Source: Euwallacea fornicatus
Lineage: Eukaryota; Arthropoda; Insecta; Coleoptera; Curculionidae
NCBI RefSeq assembly: GCF_040115645.1
Contig: NC_089547.1
Coordinates: forward strand, 5,332,001 to 5,396,000
Direction: 5' to 3'
Length of the DNA: 64,000 nt
Below, in pieces: positions 36,010 through 47,700 of the stretch. The notes under the pieces are model-generated. The model was given only the letters and a program-made list of their open reading frames with translations. It was not told where the DNA came from and did not search any database. The position numbers and the translations under genes were made by a program. The stretch's first letter is position 1, and each line of letters opens with the position of its first letter.

Positions 36010-36290
36010 ATCACGCGGCCGCCCTTCGCACCATGCTCCGATGGCGAGGAGGGCAACTACCCACGGATGTGGGTAGGTCGTGACTGCTTGGCCTCCTCGA
36101 TCGCCAGATCTAACCCCCCTAGATTTTCATGTTTGCGGCTGTATGAGGAAAAGTGTGTACGCCTGCACAAACTCTCAAGGAGGACTCACAAGGGGAATAA
36201 GAGATTCTGGTCTTGGCATGAGCGACTGTTTAGAGCCACAAAAGGTAGATTGACGAAAATATAAAACTGCTACTGCCCGTACTTTCTTGA
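36010..36290 (+). mobile_element. IS630/Tc1-class transposase fragment
   Basis: On the + strand the stretch 36088-36171 reads AWPPRSPDLTPLDF, then a VCGCMRKSVYA segment, i.e. the second catalytic Asp block and what follows in the DUF4817-linked transposases. Nothing of the N-terminus is clear nearby. Confidence 0.7.
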
Positions 36291-36840
36291 CAAAAAGGAA
36301 TTGTCGAACGTGGCTCATATGGCGAACTTCAGTTGCTTTTTGCGGGCGGGACACGTGGTTGGAATGCTGTCCCGGAAGGCCGGACACCCCGTGTTTGGGG
36401 ACATTCGTTGTTAACGCGATCTCATTTCTCGGCTACGTCGATCCGACAAAGGTACATTACGCTCGTTATTTGGGTGTTGGGCAACTTCGTGGGTGCAAAC
36501 ACGTCCTGTGTCTAGCCCAAGTGCCTCATGGACTGGCATATCAAGCGTGAATTACGCAAAGCAATTGCCTTGTTTTTCTTTAACTTCGAAATGAATCGTT
36601 TGAAAGCGTTCGTTCGTGAAAGGTCTATGAGCTCATGATCGCGAGGATGTTTTCGTTCAACGCGACGAAGTTCGGACAAGACCGAGTTAATCGGAATCGT
36701 GAAGAGGACGCCGAGCGTCCTCCTGCACGGTCACGGGGACGGAACCGCCCGTTTTACGCTTCTCTCTCTCTCTCTCTCAACTGCAAGAGACTTTGCTCGG
36801 GAGATGGGCGGGTCGTACAAATCTTATTACAGTTTTTATG
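36291..36840. other. Unassigned spacer with CT repeat
   Basis: No gene recognised. A (CT)n run lies at 36760-36778. Confidence 0.5.
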
Positions 36841-36844
36841 TTAA

Positions 36845-38793
36845 AAATATTTATTGAACATTTTTCTGTTAACAATACAAAGAGGTTTAAATGCAACATT
36901 ACAGCAAAAAATACACGTACAATTATTAATTTATTACGCTCGGCGGCATGTTTTGCTCCGTCGCAACATACTGTATTAGAGTGTAAGCCGCCAGTTGCTA
37001 TAAGAAAACGTTAACGGAAATTCCCAATGTTTGCCCCCGCGTAGTTCAAATCGCAACAAATTCTCTATTACAACATACACATTTGCGCTACAACGTAACC
37101 GAATTTGTCAACCTTCAGTCTAATAATTAACAAAAAAACTGCCCAACAACAACTATTGATTAATACGATAATAATAATTGTAGAAATAAATAAAAGTACG
37201 TAACTAAACTGGAGGATAAAAACAAAACTTACAAGTAGGAAACAAAAAAGAGGGACTTGAACTATTACTATAGGAATATACTTTTTGAGCCTCGGTGGTT
37301 ATATAAAAAAATTATATACGTATTATGTAGTAATGTTTTTTTATATAAATTGAGTTGTAAAAGTGACGAATGAGGGCGCTCGCAACGGTAATTTGGGCAC
37401 CCGCACTCGTCAAAAAAAGGACTTAAACATTTATCCAATAGTTACTATGAAGATTATAAAACTTGCTTTTAGTAATTTATTATAGTATACATTTAGTTAA
37501 GGGATATAGTATACTCAAAGACCGCGACAAGTTTCTCACATTTCTCACAGGAGTTACAATATAAAATTACGACATAAAAATACTGCGTTGACGTTACTTT
37601 GGGTAGGAATCGAAGGTTTGTTTCAGTTTGGCTTCAAATAATAATCATCATTAACTAAACAGCGTTTGACCAATGCAATTGGCCCGGTCAACACCGAAAT
37701 ATGTCCTAGGTTGCATTCGTTAAAAAAATTCTCTAACTGTTGCTCTTGACGGCGACGGGTACGGGCCGCGGGTCTTGCAAAATTTCGGCATCTTTTTTTG
37801 CTTTTAACAGGCACCACGCTACCATCTTGCAATCAGTGTGAGAGTACTAATATCTGGCAGTGATACATAGTAGTAGTCCGTTGAAAATGCTGTAAAAAGT
37901 CTTATTGTTCAATAAATAGCAGGGTGGCGTAATGATTGCAACGCCCGCGCATTCGCCATCACCGTCAAAATCCAGATTATAAACCAACTTTGCCTATAGT
38001 AGACGACTTGTTCACTCAACAACAACCGCTAAATAAATAATTAGATTTAAAATGCCTTAAAGCTAGAATAATCGACGGTCCGCGAGGGCTGCCCTCCTGG
38101 TGTGCCTGTAGAGGGGGCCTCGGGCCGCCACTGAATATATTTACCTATCGAAGACCTTTTGTGTAGGTTCGAATAATCGAGAATTTATGTGTGTTTACAT
38201 AGAACAGTATTCGTTTTTCTTATATCGGGTGTTGATATGTTTGTTTGGCGTGGGTGGTCGTTTTTTTGTTTGTTTTTTTTTCTTTCGATTTAGCAGGTAG
38301 AATCATGTTCCGTTCTAGGTTCGACAGTGCCTAAAGACTGGTGCCATCTCTAAAAATAAAACAACGTTTCTTGACAAAATGGCGTTCGGAAACATGACCG
38401 CGCTTCGCTCGAAGACGTCGCGAGTTCTGCCTATTAAAACCTATTAAAAACACCCTCGTGAACGGAAAGTCTCATTCGAACCAGTTCCTTCTAATGTGAC
38501 TCTGCGTGAACGTCGAAATAAACACGTACGCAATTGAATTTGTCCTATAACGAAGATATGTATCGTAATATAAAAACGGATCTAGAGACTTACGGTAGAA
38601 AATTTTCAGTCTATCTGAGACTAACAAGAGCTTTGAGGATGATATTCAGCTTCTCCTTCGCAAAAATGCTTTCAAGTCAAATCTCAATATTATCGAACAA
38701 AACTGAAACCCAGTTTAACATTAAGCGCCTTCGTAACTATCCAAGGGCTAAAGCCAAACAAAATTCCGCTAAAAAAATTCCCTATAAATCTGT
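36845..38793 (-). other. Probable long 3' UTR of the IRS gene
   Basis: AT-rich, without coding frames of note, directly downstream of the IRS stop. AATAAA on the minus strand at 36850-36855 is the candidate polyadenylation signal, which would give a 3' UTR of about 1.9 kb. Earlier AATAAA copies (for instance near 37168 and 38040, read on the minus strand) leave alternatives. Confidence 0.45.
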
Positions 38794-41700
38794 TCAATTA
38801 ACAGTGGCGCTGTTCCCGCTACTGCTGTTCAGTGCAGTACCGTTGTTCGAGCCTGCCCTGCTCAATTCTTCGCTCCGGATAAAGTCGATGTCGGCATACA
38901 CGAAAGTGGTGGTTGGACACTCGTTTAAACCGGCTTCGCTCGAATTCCTTGGGCTGCGGTCCTCCCCGTGGTCCGTGAGGTCCAGACTGGCGTAGTGTAA
39001 CCTTACGATTTGCTGCTGAGGCTCCGCGTGTGCCGAAGGCGAGTCGGGCACGCCCACCACTGTCGAGGTAGAGGAACTTGAGGAGTAGACACTTGACGAA
39101 GAACCTGCAAGTTGTCGGTTAAACGGACAAACGTGAAAGCGACGTTGGAAGCCTGACCTAATCTGGACGTCAGCCCTTCGGAACAAACCGACGATGGTCG
39201 GGAAGAACCCTTTTCCGAGCCTGTTGTGGACGCGGGTCTTTGGGCTTGAGTATTGATCATGTCGGAATTCGATGAATTGGGCCTCGAAATTTTCAAGGTT
39301 CCACCGGGTGATTTCAGTCTGTCGTATGTGCGGGATTCCTCGCACTCCATGCTCGCTGTTTCAAGAGTTTTATCATCTGCAAATTGAAAAATCTGACAAA
39401 GGGTACGGTTTTTAGCTGAGGTTAGTCGAGGCCGTTCGATCTGCCATCATGGTAGATTAAAAACCACAGAGCGGACTCTTCTTTTACCTTGGGTTAATCT
39501 GTCGGGCACGTCTCCAGGTTTGGGGCTGGGCATTCTCTCGTCCTTTTCCCTTATGGGCATGAAACACATGTTTTGCCGATCGCTTATTCCCACGGAAGAC
39601 AGGTGACTGGCCAATGGCGACGTCAAACCTGAGGGGGAACTATTTCTCGTCCTGGATAGCGTGGTCGGTTTCAAGGGAAACACTCCCGGCTTCATCACCG
39701 CGTAATCCCCGGACATGTCGTCGGTTTCGTTGCAGCACTGTTCCGACGGTCTTGAGGGTACCCCGTTGTTCGGAGGGCAATAGTTCATGTAGGGCGAGTC
39801 TTCCACGCGACTAGCTTCGAGAGGGGAAGACTTACTCGTCGTCTCAAAGTCCATCATGGTGTACTCGTCCGTCGAAGCCTGTTGAATTGTCAGTAATGAA
39901 TTCAGTGATTCGGTCTCGTTTTCTTGTTCAGTTCGTTTTACCTTCTTCCTCGTTCCGGTGGGTTTGTACTGAACGTTCAGAACGGAAGCAGGAACTTTCA
40001 CCGCGGATGGCGCATGAGTCGTAGGAGTTGCACTTTTACTTCCGGCAATCATCGGCGACTGCGGACTGTTCAGGCTCATCGGGAACATGGTGGAAGAACT
40101 AGAGGGCGTTGTGGTGACGCTTGAACTGAGAGAACTGTCCTTCGAGCTGCCCCCTTGAGACGCAGACCCTTTCCTGGGTGACTTCTGCCGCGGTAGACTG
40201 GAGTAGGGACTCAGTGGAAGGTGCATTTTCGGGGAACCTCTCGTGGGCGGAGAGGGTTTCCTACCCAGCAGCGAGGAGATGGAAATCGGACTAGAGTTCT
40301 TAACAACGGTGTTACTGGAAACTGTCTGAATGGCTATTGGCTGGGATCGGGTTTTGTCCGTCTTGGTGGCCGATAGGGCTACGTTCATGCCGGACATGTT
40401 TAAGTAGTCACCGTGCTCGTTGTCTGCACTCTCAGCGCTGTTTTGTCGCTGATGCTTTATTGAAGAAGAGTCCTCGGGTGTCATTTGAACGTACCTAAAG
40501 CAAACATCGTTATTATCAAAACTAAACAGGTTCCCTTCAATCAGACTTGCCCCTCAATTGTGGATCGGCCTCCGCGAATAACACCGAAGGGCAAGTGATC
40601 CGAGAGCTTGGGCGAAACGTTATCAAAATGAGGTGGGGACGTGGACATATGCGAGCCAAACGAGTCGGTCCTTCTATTGCGTCCGGACATGTCCAAGTAG
40701 TCGCTATGTTGGTCGTTGGACAGTGCGCCTACGACATTCATTGAGGATGTTTTATTCAATCGGTTTGTAATGTGAAACGCACGAACTTTATCATTTCAAA
40801 ATATCATCTAACCTCGAAGAATATCTGAGTAATCTAACTGGAAAGCCACCATACCTGGAGAAACAGCGCCCCTAGAATTCGTAGAGGAGTTAGAGTCAGC
40901 ACGGAACCGACCCATGTCCAGATAATCTTGACGATGGTTGTGGGTCGATCCCTGGAAGCGTCCGCACTGCCGCGCGTAATCGTCCATGGAAAACGGCAGT
41001 TTGGGGCTAGAACTAAATGAAAAAAAAAATTAAAAAAACTTGTCTCACAGGAGTTCAGAAGATCTTACCCAGACATATCCATGTAATCTTCCTTGACTTG
41101 GGTTGAGTTGCCACCTCCGCTCATGTCCAAATAAGAGGAGTGATCGTTGCTCGCATACTGCTGCTGCTGTTGCTGCTGAGACCCACTCATATCCAGATAA
41201 TGCGAAAAGGGGTGTCCCACCAAAGGGGGGTTATTGCCGCTCATGTCGAGATACGCGCCGTTCACTTGATTCATGGGCTGTAGGGTCATACCCCTGGACT
41301 CAAGGGTGGCAATTAATCGCTGCCCTTGGGTCATGTCCACGTAGGAAGCAATGTCACTACCACCAGAAATTGCCCTCAAGCCCGGTCTGGTTTCTACGAA
41401 GGTCTCCAGGGCAGATTTTTTGTGGTCGCTCCCAAATCCTTTGTGTAGAGATACGATAGAGCGAACTTCGATTCTTGATGTGACTCACCGAAATGTTGAC
41501 CAAAGAATCCAAGGAATTTGCCCTTGGCACTGTTACAACTACTGTTTTTGTGGTTGCAAGAGCTGTTGCCGCCCTTCGACCCCTTGTTGGCATTGGCTGA
41601 AAAGTCCATTTCCATTAAGTCGTCCATTGGGTTGTTGATGGAACCGTGAGAGCTGCCTATGCGAGAGTTGGGCCCCAAAAGCGGGGCGCTGTTGGACTTC

Positions 41701-44700
41701 ACTCCGGGCACATGATGCTGAGGGGGAAGCACCTGCAGGACGATTTTTACAGTTGCGCCTAAACTGATTAAACACAGAAATTACCCTGTTGAAATACTTC
41801 TTGGTTTTGGAGCCGACACTGAAGGCTCGAACTCTAGAATTCTCAGGAGTGGTAGCTAGCTGAGCGTCCGGAGGTTTTGAACCTACAGAGTAAGCCCTAC
41901 AAGGTCTGGTATCATCATCTTCGGGAGATACATATGAGCGCACCTTGTCCAGGGGATAATCTTGGTATCTACAACAAAACAACATTCGGGGAATCTCCCA
42001 AAAAGATATTTGACAGAAACGCACCTAGAATCAGCGTTAGGCGTCCCAGAAGTCGTGTTAAGACTATTGGAGGTGTAATTGAGCGCTCCTTGGGGCCCTC
42101 TCATGTCCAGGTAATCTATATTTTGTGGAGTCATCGACACATAGTTAGTTCCGTGATTGGCTCGGGGAGATTCCGGGTAATCCTCCTCTGCAATTACTTC
42201 ATCGGGGGTCATGGTAGAGTACATTCGTTGATATTCCATTTCGGGGATGCCGTCTTGGTCATCTGCCAAGCTATAAGACGACCCCGTGGAATCTGATGGA
42301 GGGCTAATTGGGCTTCCTGTTCAAACGATGTAATTTTAGTTATTGCGGTTTTTCGCAAAGAACACGCTACTACCAGTTGGGGGGCTGTGTGAAGCGTCTC
42401 TAAGGTGGCTTCTGAAGGGCACCGCGTAAGGTTTTCCCCAGCTGGGTACGGCGTGATTGCCCTCGCTGGTGGTCCTCGGCCTCGACGGCATGCTGTCGCA
42501 CCGCTCACGGAAACCTGCAACAGCATCTCAAGTTAATAAATATCAGTCCGAAATTGGGAAAATGTCCAAGGTGAAGCCAATTTAAGCCGGACAACACGAA
42601 AAATACGTACTACATTTGCCACCTCCAACGGCGCCCTGCATTTTTTTAGTAGCCATCTGATGATTGGTTAGGAAAATGGTGTTGGTAGTGATGGTAGTGG
42701 TGGTGGTGGTTGTGGTAGTGGTGGTGGTGGTGGTGGTAGTGTTATCTGAAGTGCTATTGGTGACGTGGGAGGATACTGTGCCGAGGGGTGAAGCCAGGGG
42801 CAACGACTGGGTGCGCTGGTGGTTAGCCCCCGATGACCAGCCGATGCCACCACCTGGAGACAAACACAACACTGCAGATGGTGCAGAAACGGAGGATGGT
42901 GCATCGGGTTGGAACTGAGGGTGAAAACATAGTGAAGCACCTCGTCGCGCATTATTAAACATGGCGGCCGATTAAAATGGCGAAGAAGTTGACATCGCCG
43001 TTTATCGCGGTTCATTTGTCTAGTTTTTCACGAAAAGAGAGGTATCAAAAATGTTGCGCGATTCGGATAGTGATAGCGAGTCGCCAAACACCCCGATATG
43101 ATGGCAATTACTGATTATCGATTATGCTTTGTTAATGATAAGTTCGATCTGGCCCCTCAAGCAGCACCCCACATCCCGTTCCTCCGCTCCCAACGTAACA
43201 TTCGGTCCTTCCGTCGCATCGAACATGTGCGGTACTGCTGATTAAATGCAACATTACTGTTGTCGGATGGCGGAAGGGTGGAGGGGGGGGCTGAGAGAAC
43301 CAATCACAGGGCGAGATTCAAGCGCCCCGCCGCGGGAAAACAAGATATTCCATTGCTCATTATACGGCGGTGCAGGGGGGGCGAGGTATGACGCTTCACT
43401 ATGTTTTTACCCCAAGAAACCCCAAGAAAGCGCATCGTGACGATGCGTGTAGTTAAAGGAGTGTGACAAGAGAAAGCTCTATTTACATGCCGGTGGCGGT
43501 TTCGAACAAACAAACAGCTCATTACTGCTACTATTTAACTAGACTAAAACTAGGAGGACATATGGGCGTTGTGCGCGTTCGAATGTCCGAATTATCGGCT
43601 TAATCGGAAATCTGTGTGACAAGAACGCCCCTCGATCTTTCTCGGACGAGAAAAGCCAGTCCGAGCCTAATCCAGTTTCGCTTGCGATTGCACTGCGACA
43701 AAAACAAAATGTATAAATATCCAGACTGACATCTAATTCTGGCAGACCGGCCAGACGGTCGGCAATAATAAAACCTTGATACTTTAGCCGCCCGTTACGT
43801 AATGCGAACTCTTGCTAAATGCCACGGTATTTTTCTCTCTATCGGCGGTCGATGTATTTTTGAAATGCTCGTTCCACGAGTCGAACCGGTTTCAATTAAT
43901 GTTCAAAAACCGAAGTGGAAGAAAATTAAAAAAAAAAAAAAATTATCCCCAGCGCCTTCGCCAAATTGTCAAGGCCGAAGGGCGCCCTCCCCCCGAGAGA
44001 ACCGACCGTTCCGAGTTCGAATTGCAACTGAAGACCGATTTATTTTTATTCGAAACTACATTGATCGGACATTCTGAAGTGCAAAAAACTGTGCGAGCGG
44101 TGCTTCGGCGAGAAATTCGATCGTGTTTAACGTCGAAATGTCAATTGAGGAAAACAACGTAAAAATAGATCATCGGCATGCACATTCACCGATCTACCGT
44201 TGCTGACGTCGAAACATCTGAGTTTATAAACAAAACAAGAAGAATGGCATTTTCCGTTCGGTGTCCGAAGCGCCTCGGAGACACCAAAGGACATTCTATT
44301 TCTACAAATGCGCACGACAAAAAAGCACTGTTCGGAAAGCGGCATTCTACTGGGCCCAGAACAAAACTACCGGATACGAACCTGAGATCGAATGGCGCCT
44401 CTTACCGGGGCCCCTCAGGAGGATGTGGTTGTAAATGCTCATCGCTACGCCACTCACTGCAAGCCCCATGCAAACCACATTAATGCCACATTTAAAGAGG
44501 GTTCGTGTTTGTTTTTGTTGAATGATCAATTTTGGAACGGAACCACTGAGGGTGGTTCAAACAAATGCGCAAACGGAGGCTGACGTCGGCGGTTTGAGCC
44601 ACTCATATGCGCGCGCAAGAGATCGAGTCACTCATACGCGCGCGCAAGACAACAACGTGGTACCTCCACCACCAAATTGTCGCAATAAAAATTTGTTAGT

Positions 44701-47700
44701 GACGACTAGAGAACGACTAAAACACCAAACACCAATACGGAAAACCAAGAAGCCTACCAGTAGTGATGCTGCTGGCTGCAGCAGCAGTTACAGGCGGTGT
44801 TAAGGTAGTTTCGGTAGAGGTAGAAGGTTCTGTAAGGGAAGATGCTAAGGTTAGTCTAGGCGCGTACTACGGGACGTAACAGAATTAAATCGTCTATAGG
44901 AGTTCTATTGTGGGTATACGAGCTCAGGAAGCGTCGTCATTTAAGACGCACCTATGAGGCGCAAATTAGGTCGGATCCACCGGCCCCACTGCAACGTAGT
45001 ACAGAATTTGGGGCACTATGCAGCGACGCGACCCGGAATGGAGGCGCGACCCTTCGCCTCCCCGCCCCGCTGACCCTGATCCGGCTTGTTTATGGCACCC
45101 TGGTCAATATTGATGTCTGGCTAAATTGACTAAAAACCTCGCATATTCCCGGAAAACAATAGCACACGCCGGGGGCCGTTTTCGTCATAAAAACAACATT
45201 AGGGGCCCCTCGCACGTTGGCGTTGGTGTTGTTGTTTACTCCTTCTGACGAAATTCAATTTACGGACGTTTTATTAACACTCCCTCATCCCTCGCACTGT
45301 TCGCCGCAGATTAACGACGTGTTATAAAAACCCCAATAAACGAAGAACAGGGGGGTAAGCTGGCACATGTGGGCGCAGCGGCGTCCGTGATCGGTTTTCC
45401 CTCTGCCGCGCACGTGTGAACGTATTTTTTTTTTAATTTATTTATTTTTATTATTTTTTTTCAAGCATGACTTACTTTTACGTGTTATCAACGCGCCGAG
45501 CGAGTTCGTCGATCTCGGCCAAATGGCACATGCGGCCCATTATCTGCCGATGGTGGCGAACGCACTTTTCTTGACACAATGACGAGTGAGATTTTGTTCA
45601 ATCGAGCCCCGGATAAAATTCGTCGGTCGTACTGTCACCGCACCGTTTCGTTGCGTACCACCTCGTTTCGCATTTTTCGCCTTCATAATTCGACCTACGA
45701 TGGGCCAAGATGGGACAGTTTTCGCATCGGAACGATGATAAGCAGTAAATTTGGGGAAGCGCCTCCGGCGCACGTCGCGGTGCGATAACGTTGTTGTTCG
45801 CAACACGGGCGGCAAATTCGGTTTTTGTGCGAGACTCCGCTCCTGGACGCGTCACATATCCGAGATAATCGGCCATAAATCAGCTCAGGCGCCTCAGTAA
45901 CTCAATCGCCTACGTGAGTCTGAGCATACGCACGTAATGCGGGCTTCCGGGAGGCGCAGCCTTAGCCTTCCCCCAATTTTCGGCTTTATTCCGAATGCAA
46001 TTGGAAAAAGTGGCACGCATACCCATGTCCATCGTGTACGTGCGTACATACTACATTATGATTTATGACGAAAACTGCAAGCCCATGCATGTATATGCTC
46101 TGTTACGCTTAGACGCTGACGAGGCGTTCCCCATTGACGTCATCGTCGCACCGGCACGTGGACGACTTCGTTATACGCCACTAAAGCCACGTCTACACTG
46201 GTCTCTGTTACGGGGGTAGTAGCAGAATCATTCTGGAAGTTCGTCCTATGAACCAGCGAAGTTTCATTCATTTCGCCTTCGTTTCGGTGAGTCGTCGGAA
46301 AAAAGTACCCCCTCAAGTGGCCCCCCTTTGTTTTCGACTCATCGGCGAGCGGTTTCTCTGACCGTCGTGCCGTCCCCATTATTTCGGCGAAATTTCCGAG
46401 GACGAGCGTGAACCGAATGGTGCGTCCACCATGTGTCAAGAAAAAGGCCAATTTGACAACACCGCGGGACAAAACCGCGGGTCAGGTATCGCCGCGGGGT
46501 CCCTTCGCCACCGTGGCGAGGACGCTCGCGTTGCACCTTTAAAATTTTTGCGCCGCCCCTCGTACGAAAAATTGGTGCAGGGCTAGTCCCGGGGCCACCT
46601 CGTGCTGCCTACGCGCTTTTCTCCACGTGCCTGTCCTTTCCCCCGGAGACCCGGAGGGATGCGGTCGCTACGAAATTACCGAAGAATTTCAAGCCCGAAC
46701 TCGTAATTGCGAACAATCGGGCTTATTACCCAACGCCGGATAGTTATTAAATTATCAACTGTAAGTGTCATGCAGGGCACAAGGACGTGGTCATTAGCCC
46801 ACATCGGGCAGCTAATTACTTACCGTGGAGCGGGATCTGCTTGGAAGTCATTACGTGGTTGATCTTCTTGCTGTTGGTTTTCGAGGATTCGGTGTCGCTT
46901 GCCGACCTGATGCGCCCTTTCGGTTGCAAATCGGCGGGTTCGTTGGACTCGGCGGTACCTGCGGCGGCCGCCGCCTTGCTCCGCTCCTGGGCCAATTTAA
47001 ACCGACTGCAAAAACAATGTTTATTTAACGATTTTCTTTGCGATAAGTTTTGACGCGTATCCAGTCGTTAAAGTGGCGTTTTTAGGCAAAAACAGCGCCG
47101 GTACCGTGGCGTAATCGGTTCGCATGTTAATCAATCGCTTCGGAACAATGGACGGTGCGATTGTTATTTTATATAGGCCGATTGCGTTTCGTCTATTATT
47201 TCTGTTGTAATTTCTTCCTGCGTCAACGCTGCGCAGGTAGAACCTACGCGTTTCTCCCGGCGGCGACGCGGCCGAAACGCTCAAGGATAGGACGCCGAGC
47301 GTAGGGCGAGCGTGCGACGCACGTTCGCAGTCCCGCGAGAGTGCGTAGTAGATTGCGATTCAATTATTATGGAATTTATTAACGGCCAAGGATCAATCTA
47401 AAATGCGGCCGTTTATCTGTGTTGTATCGCGGCGCGAAGTGTCCTTTCCACGAGCTTAAATATCAGCATAGAATACATTCAAATTCGTTTTGACCGAGAG
47501 AAGCCGGCACCGCTTTGCAAAACAACTTTATTTTTACCGACAAGAATTTCGCGAACCATTGGCGTAGACGCGGTCCATCGCAACGCCAAGAGTTCGAGAC
47601 GACGGCCGGCCTGGTCAAAATCGTGACAAATAAAGCGTTTCGTTTAGGCCTAAACACGTTTCTCCCCTCCCGCCCCCGTGCGTTCTTCGGCAACGACGAT

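Noticed and set aside
38794..38796. Independent gene beginning at 39345 on the minus strand
   Set aside because: Frame, splice sites and the YASLDL and YADIDF motifs make it the last IRS exon.
40541..40551. GT donor after CAA (CAA|GTCTGA) for the IRS intron
   Set aside because: It leaves phase 0 and would frameshift the following 1-kb IRS exon; the GC donor keeps frame and gives YVQM.
42664..42918. Plus-strand frame with a long poly-valine run
   Set aside because: It is the antisense of the poly-Thr IRS exon, which fits splice phase and family context.
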